Source of the DNA: Massilia agilis
GTDB lineage: Bacteria; Pseudomonadota; Gammaproteobacteria; Burkholderiales; Burkholderiaceae_D
NCBI RefSeq assembly: GCF_024756255.1
Contig: NZ_JANUHB010000001.1
Coordinates: forward strand, 1,178,001 to 1,242,000
Reading direction: 5' to 3'
Length of the DNA: 64,000 nucleotides
Part shown: in pieces, positions 26,773 through 34,806 of the stretch
Layout: every line of letters starts with the position of its first letter
Numbering within the stretch: position 1 is the first letter of the stretch
Translations under genes and position numbers: made by a program
Notes under the pieces: model-generated
Told to the model about the DNA's origin: nothing
Database searches by the model: none
What the model saw: only the letters and a program-made list of their open reading frames with translations

Positions 26773-29010
26773 ATGAACCTGACCACCCCGGATTCGACTC
26801 AAGCAGGCAACGCCAAGACCCGGGCCAGGCGCCCGGAGCCTGCGCAGCAGGATTCCGCCGACGCGTCGCAAGGCGTGGCTTCGGTCACGCAGCTCGTCAA
26901 CAAGCTCCAGCAATACCTCACCCCCGCCGAACTGAAAAAGGTCAAGGAAGCCTACCGCTTCTCTGACGAGATGCACCTTGGGCAATTGCGCAAGTCCGGC
27001 GAGCCCTACATTTCCCATCCGATCGCCGTCGCCGAAATCTGCGCCGACTGGAAGCTCGACGCCCAGGCCATCATGGCCGCGCTGCTGCACGACGTGATGG
27101 AAGACCAGGACGTCAAGAAGGACGAACTGATCGAACGCTTCGGCCCGCAGGTGGCCAACCTGGTGGACGGCCTGTCCAAGCTCGAAAAAATCGAGTTCCA
27201 GAGCCTGGTCGAGGCGCAGGCCGAAAACTTCCGCAAGATGCTGCTGGCCATGGCCAGCGACGTGCGCGTCATCCTCATCAAGCTGGCCGACCGGCTGCAC
27301 AACATGCGCACGCTCGGCTTCATGACGCCGGCCAAAAAGCGCCGCATCGCGTCCGAGACGATGGAAGTGTATGTGCCGATCGCGCACCGGCTCGGCCTGA
27401 ACAACATCTACCGCGAGCTGCAGGACCTGGCGTTCTCGCACCTGTACCCGATGCGCTACCGCACCCTGGCCAAGGCGGTCAAGGCGGCGCGCGGCAACCG
27501 GCGCGAGGTGGTCAAGAAGATCCTCGAGGCGGTCAAGAACACGCTCGCGATGGCCGGGCTCCCGGCCGAGGTGTACGGGCGCGAAAAGACGCTGTACGGC
27601 ATCTACAAGAAGATGCGCAACAAGCACCTGTCGTTCTCGCAGGTGCTGGACGTGTACGGCTTTCGCGTGGTGGTGGACACGGTCCCCAACTGCTACGTGG
27701 CACTGGGCGCGCTGCACGGGCTGTACAAGCCGATGCCGGGCAAGTTCAAGGACTACATCGCGATCCGCAAGATCAACGGCTACCAGTCGCTGCACACCAC
27801 GCTGATCGGCCCGTACGGCACGCCGGTGGAATTCCAGATCCGCACCCAGGAGATGCACCGCACCGCCGAATCTGGCGTGGCGGCGCACTGGCTGTACAAG
27901 AACGGCGACGCCAACATGAGCGACCTGCAGCAGCGCACCCACGCGTGGCTGCAGTCGCTGCTCGACATCCAGCAGCAGACCGGTGACTCGGCCGAGTTCC
28001 TGGAGCACGTCAAGGTCGACCTGTTCCCCGATTCGGTGTACGTATTCACGCCCAAGTCCAAGATCATCGCCTTGCCGCGCGGCGCCACCGCGCTCGACTT
28101 TGCCTACTCGATCCACACCGGCATTGGCGACCACACGGTGTCGGTCAAGATCAACCACGAGCCGCAGCCACTGCGCACCGAGCTGCACAACGGCGACATC
28201 GTCGAAATCGTCACCGATCCCGACTCGCGGCCGAGCCCCACCTGGCTCAGCTTTGTCCGCACCGGCAAGGCGCGCTCGGCGATCCGCCACCACCTGCGCA
28301 CGGTGAACCTGAACGAATCGGTGGAGCTGGGCCAGGAGCTGCTGGCGCAGGCGCTGGGCGTGCTGGGCATCAAGCCCGACCTGCCGCCGGCCACGGTCGA
28401 AAAGCTGCTGGGCGAATCGTCGGCCAAGTCACTGGAAGAGGTGTATGCGGACATCGGCATCGGCAAGCGCATGCCGGCGCTGGTGGCGCGCCACATCTTC
28501 GGCCTGATGGACGAGACCGGCGCCCTGCCGGCGGCGCAGCCGGCTGCCGGCGGCGAGCTGGACCCGGTCACGATCTACGGCAGCGAGGGCGTGTCGGTGC
28601 AGTTGGCCCCGTGCTGCCTGCCGATCCCGGGCGACTCGATCATCGGCCAGCTGCGGCGCGACCAGGGGCTGGTGGTGCACACGGCAGACTGCTCGCAGGG
28701 CAAGCGGTTGCGCCTGAAGGAGCCGGACCGCTGGATCGCGGTACAGTGGGGCACGGAGCTCAATCGCCGGTTCGACTGCCGCATACGCCTGTTGATCAAC
28801 AACGAAAAAGGCATCCTCGCGCGCGTGGCGGCCGAAATCGGCGAGTCCGACGCCAACATCACCTATGTGGGCATGGACGAGGACGACGAACACATGATGA
28901 CCCAGCTGCGCTTCACGATCCAGGTGAAGGACCGCGTGCACCTGGCGCACCTGATCCGCAACCTGCGGCGCGTGGCCGGCGTGAATCGCGTGGAGCGCGA
29001 GCGGGCGTAA
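26773..29010 (+). CDS. spoT: Bifunctional (p)ppGpp synthetase/hydrolase SpoT
   Basis: Stringent-response enzyme that makes and degrades (p)ppGpp. About 745 residues. N-terminal HD hydrolase domain with HDVMED near residue 107 and the later DRLHNMRTL; synthetase domain about 250-370 with YGREKTLYGIYKKM and KINGYQSLHTT; TGS domain from about 416 (LFPDSVYVFTPKSKII); a linker region with CCLPIPGD; C-terminal ACT domain about 665-745 (ARVAAEIGESDANITYVGM). The intact HD motif shows hydrolase capacity, hence SpoT rather than RelA. The ATG at 26773 was taken; a TTG two codons earlier is possible. The C-terminus is followed after 41 bases by the palindrome doublet with the nuclease. Confidence 0.96.
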   Translation: MNLTTPDSTQAGNAKTRARRPEPAQQDSADASQGVASVTQLVNKLQQYLTPAELKKVKEAYRFSDEMHLGQLRKSGEPYISHPIAVAEICADWKLDAQAIMAALLHDVMEDQDVKKDELIERFGPQVANLVDGLSKLEKIEFQSLVEAQAENFRKMLLAMASDVRVILIKLADRLHNMRTLGFMTPAKKRRIASETMEVYVPIAHRLGLNNIYRELQDLAFSHLYPMRYRTLAKAVKAARGNRREVVKKILEAVKNTLAMAGLPAEVYGREKTLYGIYKKMRNKHLSFSQVLDVYGFRVVVDTVPNCYVALGALHGLYKPMPGKFKDYIAIRKINGYQSLHTTLIGPYGTPVEFQIRTQEMHRTAESGVAAHWLYKNGDANMSDLQQRTHAWLQSLLDIQQQTGDSAEFLEHVKVDLFPDSVYVFTPKSKIIALPRGATALDFAYSIHTGIGDHTVSVKINHEPQPLRTELHNGDIVEIVTDPDSRPSPTWLSFVRTGKARSAIRHHLRTVNLNESVELGQELLAQALGVLGIKPDLPPATVEKLLGESSAKSLEEVYADIGIGKRMPALVARHIFGLMDETGALPAAQPAAGGELDPVTIYGSEGVSVQLAPCCLPIPGDSIIGQLRRDQGLVVHTADCSQGKRLRLKEPDRWIAVQWGTELNRRFDCRIRLLINNEKGILARVAAEIGESDANITYVGMDEDDEHMMTQLRFTIQVKDRVHLAHLIRNLRRVAGVNRVERERA

Positions 29011-29051
29011 CTGTCGCCCCGCGAGCGTTCACTTTCGCCCGCTCTCTCCGC

Positions 29052-29502
29052 ACGTCGTCCCCGCGCAGGCGGGGACCCATAGACCGCCAGCACACTTGTT
29101 GCGCGCGTTCATATCAAATCAAAGTAAAGATCCCTCCACTGCGGATTAAGTGCGTGCACCAGCCTGAGCTTCCACTCGCGATTCCAATGCTTGATCTGCT
29201 TTTCGCGGCGGATTGCTTCGACAATATCGGTATGGACCTCGTACCAGACGAGCTGTTTGACTCCATATGTTTTGGTGAACCCATCGGCGAACTCTTCGCG
29301 ATGTTCCCACACGCGGCGAATGAGGTCGGACGTGACGCCGATATACAGCGTCCCGTAACGACCGCTGGCGAGCATGTACACGAACGATGGCTGGCCCATG
29401 TGGCGTATCGTTAGGGTTTGGGAGCAGGTCGCGGATGATGAGGCTCAACCGTCCGCGCCTTCGGTAACGCAGCATGGGTCCCCGCCTGCGCGGGGACGAC
29501 GG
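29052..29502. mobile_element. Family-2 REP doublet enclosing a GIY-YIG nuclease gene
   Basis: Inverted arms of about 29 bases at 29052-29080 and 29474-29502, nearly identical to those of the empty doublets at 21840 and 63762; each arm forms the GTCCCCGC/GCGGGGAC hairpin with a CTGC-type loop. The sequence next to the arms (CCATAGAC at left, CAGCATGGG at right) also recalls the empty copies (CCATGGACAG, CTCAGCATGGG). The nuclease gene fits neatly between: its stop is 28 bases from the left arm and its start 75 bases from the right arm. No target-site duplication was recognised. Confidence 0.65.
29109..29399 (-). CDS. Small GIY-YIG nuclease-domain protein
   Basis: A 96-residue stand-alone GIY-YIG endonuclease domain. 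The two signature strands are SFVYMLAS (Tyr8 in the GIY position) and GTLYIGVTS (the YIG part), followed by the helix DLIRRVWEHREEF with Arg28 and His33, the strand QLVWYEVH and the helix EAIRREKQIKHWNREWK, which holds the metal-binding Glu and the conserved Asn73. All expected catalytic side chains are present, so it should be active. There is no DNA-recognition domain. No good ribosome site precedes the ATG at 29399. It is framed by inverted family-2 palindromes, suggesting a role in their movement or upkeep; this is inference. Confidence 0.88.
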   Translation of the reverse strand: MGQPSFVYMLASGRYGTLYIGVTSDLIRRVWEHREEFADGFTKTYGVKQLVWYEVHTDIVEAIRREKQIKHWNREWKLRLVHALNPQWRDLYFDLI

Positions 29503-29578
29503 TTTTGAGGTCTGCGGTACTGCTCGATCAATCCGGAAATAGGCGCGCCAAAACCGCGAGTGAGCGTGCCAACCCGGC

Positions 29579-30064
29579 TCACAGCCGCGGGTCGTAGAGG
29601 AACTGGCGCGATACCTCAGCCGAGAGCAGGACGGCCTCGGGGTGGGCCGGATTGACCAGGACATTGAACTCTTCTGGAACGATCACCGAAGGGAGCAGCA
29701 GCAAGGCCGAGCGAGCGCTGGCCAGCCATTCGTTCCCCAAGCGAATGCTGGTGGACCCCGGCGGTTCAGCCAGCCAAGTCGGATCGAGCTGGTGTGCCTG
29801 CACGATCTCGCGGCCCGACCACACCACAGCAGGAACCGTGACCCGCACCAGGAAAGCGTTTCGAAGGGCGATGTTGTCGCCGAGATGGGCGAGCGTCTCC
29901 AGCGTGGACAGGGCGATGGACGTCGATGCGTAAACGACGGCCTTGCCCTTCGCATTCCAGCGTCCGCCCGTCAGGCGCGCTCCCCCACCGGTCAGGTCGG
30001 TTGCGGGGTACTGCTCCGTGTGCTTTGCAAACCGCCAGATGGTCCGGTCGCCTTCAGGCGTCAC
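29579..30064 (-). CDS. RES-domain toxin
   Basis: A 161-residue RES-family protein, the toxin of a Xre-RES type II toxin-antitoxin pair; relatives degrade NAD+ or modify a target with ADP-ribose. Family residues: Arg35 in TGGRWNAKG, Tyr45/Ser47 in VVYASTSIA, Glu56 in LSTLETLAHL, and a Ser in LLLPSVIVPEE, followed by the typical NVLVNPAHP. Start is GTG at 30064, overlapping the antitoxin stop as GTGA, so the pair is coupled. It starts after the antitoxin, the usual order of this group. Confidence 0.9.
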   Translation of the reverse strand: MTPEGDRTIWRFAKHTEQYPATDLTGGGARLTGGRWNAKGKAVVYASTSIALSTLETLAHLGDNIALRNAFLVRVTVPAVVWSGREIVQAHQLDPTWLAEPPGSTSIRLGNEWLASARSALLLLPSVIVPEEFNVLVNPAHPEAVLLSAEVSRQFLYDPRL

Positions 30065-30519
30065 GAAATTACCCCGAATTCGATTCTTCCTAGCGTGTCG
30101 AGCACAAGTTCGTAGCCAACTTCGGTATCGAGCATCGCCAGCGGCACTTCACCGCCCAGCGCGCGATTTTCGCGGTTCAGCCACGTGCGCGCGGCGGCGG
30201 CGTCTTCCAGTACCGAAATAGCTCGGTTCAGCACGCGTTCTGCGCGGTAGACACGGTCTTGCTCGGTTGCGGACAGCAGCTCGTTCTTGCTGATGCGCCC
30301 CTTCACCGTACTTTTGGGCAAGCGGAGCAATTCGAACAAGCGTTCCTGGCTGACGCCAAGGTTGGCCGCGACGGCGGGGATAGCGCGGGCAGGCGTGCCC
30401 GCCCGCATTTGCCGGATCATGTCGCCCGTGTCACCGGCAAACGCCACCGGCCCCTGGCTTGCCACTCCTGCACTCGCCCGGCTCGCGACGTCGTGCTTCG
30501 TTGCTGACTTGAACACCAT
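30061..30519 (-). CDS. Xre/MbcA/ParS-type antitoxin
   Basis: A 152-residue antitoxin, first gene of the pair. The central part (about 45-85) is an Xre-like helix-turn-helix (IPAVAANLGVSQERLFELLRL, then STVKGRISKNELLS) and the C-terminal part is the toxin-binding domain formerly called DUF2384, with RTWLNRENRALGGEVPLAML and the end VLDTLGRIEFGV. It should repress its own operon through the N-terminal domain and block the RES active site with the C-terminal tail. Starts at the ATG at 30519. Confidence 0.9.
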   Translation of the reverse strand: MVFKSATKHDVASRASAGVASQGPVAFAGDTGDMIRQMRAGTPARAIPAVAANLGVSQERLFELLRLPKSTVKGRISKNELLSATEQDRVYRAERVLNRAISVLEDAAAARTWLNRENRALGGEVPLAMLDTEVGYELVLDTLGRIEFGVIS

Positions 30520-30603
30520 GATGTGCCATCCAATTTTAGCCGTCTCGCCGTATGATTATAGACGTCCGGGCCCTGCGCACGCTTTCGCAGGCGTTGAAAA
30601 GCA

Positions 30604-31206
30604 TCAAACTACGGAATCAGCGCTGGCCTCAGCAAAGGCGAGTGCAAGCATCGCATCAAACGCATCACAGGCCCCGGCACAAGCCTCCCCAATCTCGGCC
30701 CCGCTGCGCACGTTCTCGCGCAGCGCTTGCAGAAATGCGCGCCAGCGCGGCCCCGGCCCCTCGGGCGCGCCACGCAGGTAGCTGAGCGGGTGCGGCGCCA
30801 ATCGTTCGCGCAGGCGCTGGTACAGCACCGTTCCGCCAAGCTGCGAGCCTTCGATCACATAGCACACGCCCCAGCGGTAGGCCGCGCTGGCGAGCGCCGG
30901 CCACTGCCGCCCGCCCGGCTGCGCGCCCGGCGGCACCAGCCCATGCAGGCTCGGATGGGACAAGTCGGCCGCGATCAGCGCCAGCCGGTCGGCGCCGGGC
31001 AAGCCGGCATCGCCCCCGGCCAGCCAGGCCTGCAAGGGCGCCAGCCAGTCGCGCAAGAGAATCAGGTGGGACACATAGTCGGCCAGGCTTGCCGCTTCGG
31101 CCGACAGCGGCAGGCCCGCGTCGAGCGCCGCGTGGCGGCTGGCCGTGGCCTGCCGCAGCGCGGCAAGCACGTCGGCGTCGCCCGCGCCGCGATTGGTGGA
31201 ATTCAT
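30604..31206 (-). CDS. Biliverdin-producing heme oxygenase
   Basis: A 200-residue cytosolic heme oxygenase that opens heme to biliverdin, CO and iron. The proximal heme ligand is His25 in TASRHAALD; the distal helix with flexible glycines is YVIEGSQLGGTVLYQRL at about 116-132. In bacteria such genes serve iron recovery (PigA, HmuO) or make chromophore for bacteriophytochromes (BphO). No phytochrome gene is in this window; the histidine kinase nearby has PAS domains but no visible GAF-PHY chromophore core. Name BphO or HmuO cannot be decided. Lies between the toxin-antitoxin pair and greB on the same strand. Confidence 0.88.
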   Translation of the reverse strand: MNSTNRGAGDADVLAALRQATASRHAALDAGLPLSAEAASLADYVSHLILLRDWLAPLQAWLAGGDAGLPGADRLALIAADLSHPSLHGLVPPGAQPGGRQWPALASAAYRWGVCYVIEGSQLGGTVLYQRLRERLAPHPLSYLRGAPEGPGPRWRAFLQALRENVRSGAEIGEACAGACDAFDAMLALAFAEASADSVV

Positions 31207-31256
31207 GGTGTGCTGGTGGGGGGCGAAACCGCCATTTTACCAGCTAGTTTGCAAAT

Positions 31257-31826
31257 TTAACGATCTTGCGGCTCGGGATACTCGACGCTGAGGATCTCCA
31301 GCTCGTCCACGCCCAGCGGCGTGTGCAGGGTGATCAGGTCGCCCTCGCGCGCCTTGGTCAGGGCCCGCGCCACCGGCGAGACCCAGCTGATCTTGCCCTT
31401 GAGCGGGTCGAGCTCGTCCACGCCGACGATGGTCACCGTGTGCTCTTCCCCCGCCTTGTTGAGGTAGGTGACGGTGGCGCCGAAGAAGACCTGGTCGTTG
31501 CCGTGGTGGACCGACGGATCGACCACGAACGCCGAATCCATGCGCTTGGTGAGGAAGCGGATGCGGCGGTCGATCTCGCGCAGGCGCCGCTTGCCGTAGA
31601 TGTAGTCGCCGTTTTCCGAGCGGTCGCCATTGGAGGCCGCCCAGTGCACGACCTTGACCACCTCGGGCCGCTCGACGTCGATCAGGTGCAGCAGCTCGTC
31701 CTTGATCGCCTTGTAGCCGGCCGGGGTGATGTAGTTCTTGGCGCCTGCGGGAATGGCCGCGGCCAGCGCCGCGCCCTCGGCGTCGTCATCGTCCGCGTCG
31801 GACTCTTTTACAAATGCCTTATTCAT
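31257..31826 (-). CDS. greB: Transcription elongation factor GreB
   Basis: Binds in the RNA polymerase secondary channel and stimulates cleavage of backtracked RNA. 189 residues, slightly longer than E. coli GreB because of an acidic N-terminal extension (ESDADDDDAEG) before the coiled coil. The coiled-coil tip region SNGDRSENGDYIYGKRRLREIDRRIRFLTKRM is the clear GreB form (GreA lacks the YIYGKRR run). The C-terminal globular domain has GVDELDPLKGKISWVSPVARALTKAREGD. The start ATG at 31826 is divergent from the membrane protein gene. Confidence 0.95.
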   Translation of the reverse strand: MNKAFVKESDADDDDAEGAALAAAIPAGAKNYITPAGYKAIKDELLHLIDVERPEVVKVVHWAASNGDRSENGDYIYGKRRLREIDRRIRFLTKRMDSAFVVDPSVHHGNDQVFFGATVTYLNKAGEEHTVTIVGVDELDPLKGKISWVSPVARALTKAREGDLITLHTPLGVDELEILSVEYPEPQDR

Positions 31827-31885
31827 AATCCTTATTGTAGCGGCACACCGGCCGGAGCGCGCCATGTTTGCCGTATCATGCCGTC

Positions 31886-32506
31886 ATGACACGAAGCATC
31901 CCAACCCGCTCCCGGCTGCTCGCGCCCCTGGTCTACCTGGTGGCGCTGTTGCTGCTGTTCGAAGAGTGGTGCTGGGACTTTGGCGCGCGCATCGCCGCCG
32001 CGATCGGCGCCTGGCCGCCGCTGCGCGCGCTGGAGGAGCGCGTGCGCCGGCTGCCGCCCTACGTGGCGCTGGTCGCCTTCGTGCTGCCGGGGCTGCTGCT
32101 GTTCCCGGTCAAGGTGCTGGCGCTGGTCGCGATCGCGCGCGGCCACCCGGCTTCCGGCATCCTGGCCCTGGTCGTGGCCAAGCTGGGCGGCGCCGCCGTG
32201 GTCGCCCGGCTGTACGTGCTGACCCTGCCCTCGCTGCTGGCGCTGGCCTGGTTCGCACGCTGCCATGCCTGGTTCGTCCGGCTCAAGGACCGCTCGATCG
32301 CCTTCCTGCGCGCCAGCGACACCTGGCGCCGCGCGCGCCGCCTGGCGCAGGCCCTCCGGCGCCTGCTGCGTCGCGTGCGCAAGCGCCTGCACCGCCGCCA
32401 TCCGTTCGGCCCGGGCCAGCGCCGCAGCACCGCGCGCTTCCTGCGCCGCTTCATCGCCCAGTGGCGCGCGCGCCGCCGCAAATCCACCGAATCAGAACAG
32501 CCATGA
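31886..32506 (+). CDS. Membrane protein of unknown function
   Basis: A 206-residue protein with about three hydrophobic segments (about residues 9-28, 56-82 and 92-120) and a strongly basic, Arg-rich C-terminal tail of about 60 residues (for example RRLAQALRRLLRR) that should lie in the cytosol near nucleic acid or phospholipid. No family recognised. It is the first gene of a unit with the histidine kinase (ATGA overlap) and the response regulator, so it may be part of the signalling system, for example as a membrane partner of the otherwise soluble kinase. Start at the ATG at 31886, 59 bases from divergent greB. Confidence 0.65.
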   Translation: MTRSIPTRSRLLAPLVYLVALLLLFEEWCWDFGARIAAAIGAWPPLRALEERVRRLPPYVALVAFVLPGLLLFPVKVLALVAIARGHPASGILALVVAKLGGAAVVARLYVLTLPSLLALAWFARCHAWFVRLKDRSIAFLRASDTWRRARRLAQALRRLLRRVRKRLHRRHPFGPGQRRSTARFLRRFIAQWRARRRKSTESEQP

Positions 32507-33984
32507 GTCCCCCGTCGCCCACCCTCGCCGCCAGCATGCAGGCCGCCACGTCCGAGATCTACCTGATCGATGCCGACACGCTCCACCTGGTTGACGCCAA
32601 CCAGGCCGCGCGCCACAACCTCCAGTACGACCAGGACCAGCTGGCGGCCATGACGCCGCTCGACCTGGCGCCCGGCCTTGCGCGCGCGGACCTCGAACGG
32701 CTGCTCGCCTCGCTCGGCGACGAGGTCGGGGCCCAGGTCGCGCTGCGCACCCGCCACCGGCGTGCCGACGGCAGTTCGTATCCGGTCAAGCTGTGCTTCC
32801 TGCGCATCGTGCGCGACGGCCGCTCGCTGCTGCTGGGGATCGGCGACGACCTGTCGCTCGAGCACGCCGCCGCCGCCGCCCTGGAACAGTACCAGGCGCG
32901 CTACAACGCGGTGGTCAGCCACACGCCGGGCCTGGTGTACCAGTTCGTGCTGCACGCCGACGGCGCGATCGGCTTTCCCTACCTGTCCGAGGCCAGCGCC
33001 GCGCTGCTCGGGCTGCCGGCCATGCGCCTGCAGGCCGAACCCGGCCTGTTCCTCGACCTGGTGCTGCCCGAGGACCGCAAGGGCTACCTCGAATCGATGC
33101 AGGAATCAAAGGCCAGCCTGGCCAACTGGAACTGGGAGGGCCGCATCTGGATCGACGCCTGGCATGACGTCAAGTGGATCAACCTGCGCGCCACGCCGCA
33201 GCTGCTGCCGGACGGCGCGGTGCAGTGGGACGGCATCATGACCAACATCACGGACAGCAAGAACGAGCACGCCGAGCTGATGGCCTCGCGCGCGCGCCTG
33301 GCCGAGCTGACCGCGCACCTCGAACAGGCCAAGGAGCAGGAGCGCACCCGCATCGCGCGCGAGATCCACGACGACCTGGGCGGCAACCTTACGGCGATCA
33401 AGATGGCGCTGGCGATGCTGGCCGCGCGCCTGCCATCCGATGCCGCCCTGGCCGACAAGGCCGCCTACCTCGACGGCCTGGTGGACCGCACCATCGACGC
33501 CGTGCACCGCATCGCGCTCGACCTGCGCCCGCCGACCCTGGACCTGGGGATCGTCGCCGCGCTCGAATGGCAGGCGCGCGAATTCGAAAAGCAGGCCGGC
33601 ATCGCCTGCGTGTTCCGCTCGCCCAACAAGGACATCGCGCTCGACCCCGACCACGCCAGCGCCCTGTTTCGCATCTTCCAGGAAGCGCTCACCAACATCG
33701 CCAAGCACGCCGGCGCCACCCGGGTGACGGTGACCCTGCGCCGCGAGCGGCGCCACCTGCTGCTGACGATCCGCGACAACGGCCGCGGCATCGCCCCGGC
33801 CGACCGGCTCAAGCCGCAATCGTTCGGTTTGCGCAGCATGAGCGAGCGTGCGCATGCCCTCGGCGGCACATTGGCCTTGTCGGGAGCGCCCGGAGGTGGC
33901 ACGATGGTGGCAATAAAGATCAGGCTGGTCGCGCCAATCCCGCCGCGCCTGGCCAGCAGAACCGACGCACGCCATAATGAGTGA
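32503..33984 (+). CDS. PAS-domain sensor histidine kinase, NarL-type
   Basis: A 493-residue kinase without a visible membrane helix. Two PAS-like regions at about 12-125 and 135-255, then the HisKA_3 dimerisation helix with the phosphate-accepting His289 in RIAREIHDDLGGNL, and the HATPase domain with the N box IFQEALTNIAKHAGA and the G boxes DNGRGI and GLRSMSERAHALGG. This HisKA_3 class pairs with LuxR/NarL-type regulators, exactly the next gene, which its end overlaps by eight bases. Starts at the ATG at 32503, overlapping the membrane protein stop. Confidence 0.93.
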   Translation: MSPPSPTLAASMQAATSEIYLIDADTLHLVDANQAARHNLQYDQDQLAAMTPLDLAPGLARADLERLLASLGDEVGAQVALRTRHRRADGSSYPVKLCFLRIVRDGRSLLLGIGDDLSLEHAAAAALEQYQARYNAVVSHTPGLVYQFVLHADGAIGFPYLSEASAALLGLPAMRLQAEPGLFLDLVLPEDRKGYLESMQESKASLANWNWEGRIWIDAWHDVKWINLRATPQLLPDGAVQWDGIMTNITDSKNEHAELMASRARLAELTAHLEQAKEQERTRIAREIHDDLGGNLTAIKMALAMLAARLPSDAALADKAAYLDGLVDRTIDAVHRIALDLRPPTLDLGIVAALEWQAREFEKQAGIACVFRSPNKDIALDPDHASALFRIFQEALTNIAKHAGATRVTVTLRRERRHLLLTIRDNGRGIAPADRLKPQSFGLRSMSERAHALGGTLALSGAPGGGTMVAIKIRLVAPIPPRLASRTDARHNE

Positions 33985-34624
33985 CAAAGCAACAATACGT
34001 GTCTTTATCGCCGATGACCACGCGATCGTCCGCGAAGGTCTGAAACAAATCCTCGCCGAGCAGCGCGACATCGTCGTTGCGGGCGAAGCCGAAAACGGGG
34101 TCGACGCGATCCGCCTGTACCCACGCTCGCGCTGCCATGTGATGCTGCTCGATATCTCCATGCCCGACCGGAACGGCATCGAGGTGCTCAAGCAGGTCAA
34201 GAAGGACAAGCCCGAACTGGCCGTGCTGATGCTCTCGATGCACCGCGAGGACCAGTACGCGATCCGCTCGCTGAAAGCCGGCGCGGCCGGCTACCTGACC
34301 AAGCAGAGCGCGCCGCGCGAGCTGGTGGTGGCGATCCGCCAGGTCGCCGCCGGCCAGAAATACGTCAGCGCCGCGCTGGCCCAGACCCTGGCCGCGCAGG
34401 TCGGCGCCGACCACGAGGCGCCGATGCACGACAGCCTGTCCGACCGCGAATACCAGACCCTGATCATGATCGCGTCCGGCAAAACGGTCAGCGACATCGC
34501 ACGCGAGCTCTCGCTGTCGGTCAAGACCGTGAGCGAATACCGCGCGCGCCTGCTGGTGAAGATGAAGCTCAAGAACAGCGCCGAACTGACCCACTACGCG
34601 ATCCGCAACCACCTGATCGAATAG
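33977..34624 (+). CDS. LuxR/NarL-family response regulator
   Basis: A 215-residue DNA-binding regulator. Receiver domain about 1-125 with the acidic pair Asp12/Asp13, the phosphorylation site Asp59 in MLLDISMPD, and the Lys in GYLTKQSAPREL. C-terminal helix-turn-helix of the LuxR type, about 145-210: LSDREYQTLIMIASGKTVSDIARELSLSVKTVSEYRARL. It is phosphorylated by the kinase just before it, with which it overlaps by eight bases. Target genes unknown. A family-1 repeat follows 13 bases after the stop. Confidence 0.95.
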   Translation: MSDKATIRVFIADDHAIVREGLKQILAEQRDIVVAGEAENGVDAIRLYPRSRCHVMLLDISMPDRNGIEVLKQVKKDKPELAVLMLSMHREDQYAIRSLKAGAAGYLTKQSAPRELVVAIRQVAAGQKYVSAALAQTLAAQVGADHEAPMHDSLSDREYQTLIMIASGKTVSDIARELSLSVKTVSEYRARLLVKMKLKNSAELTHYAIRNHLIE

Positions 34625-34636
34625 CCTCGCGCCTTG

Positions 34637-34709
34637 GTAGGGTGGGCACTCGTGCCCACGCGGTGATACGCGCCGCGTGAAAACGCGTGGGCACAAGTGC
34701 CCACCCTAC
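34637..34709. repeat. Family-1 palindromic repeat, copy E
   Basis: Outer arms GTAGGGTGGGC and GCCCACCCTAC; inner hairpins GGGCAC/GTGCCC in both halves. Lies between the response regulator and the diguanylate cyclase gene. Confidence 0.9.
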
Positions 34710-34806
34710 GACCCCGTCCGCATTTATTGCTCGGGTTCATTGGTTAGGTGCAACTACCAGTGATATCATTGCGGCAACGAGCAGTTAACGCCACGTTTGG
34801 CCCTCG

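Noticed and set aside
31738-32502. Possible long N-terminal extension of the histidine kinase
   Set aside because: The frame is open back to 31738, but that part is Ala/Arg/Pro-rich shadow of greB and of the membrane protein gene. The ATG at 32503 overlaps the preceding stop and starts a normal PAS protein.
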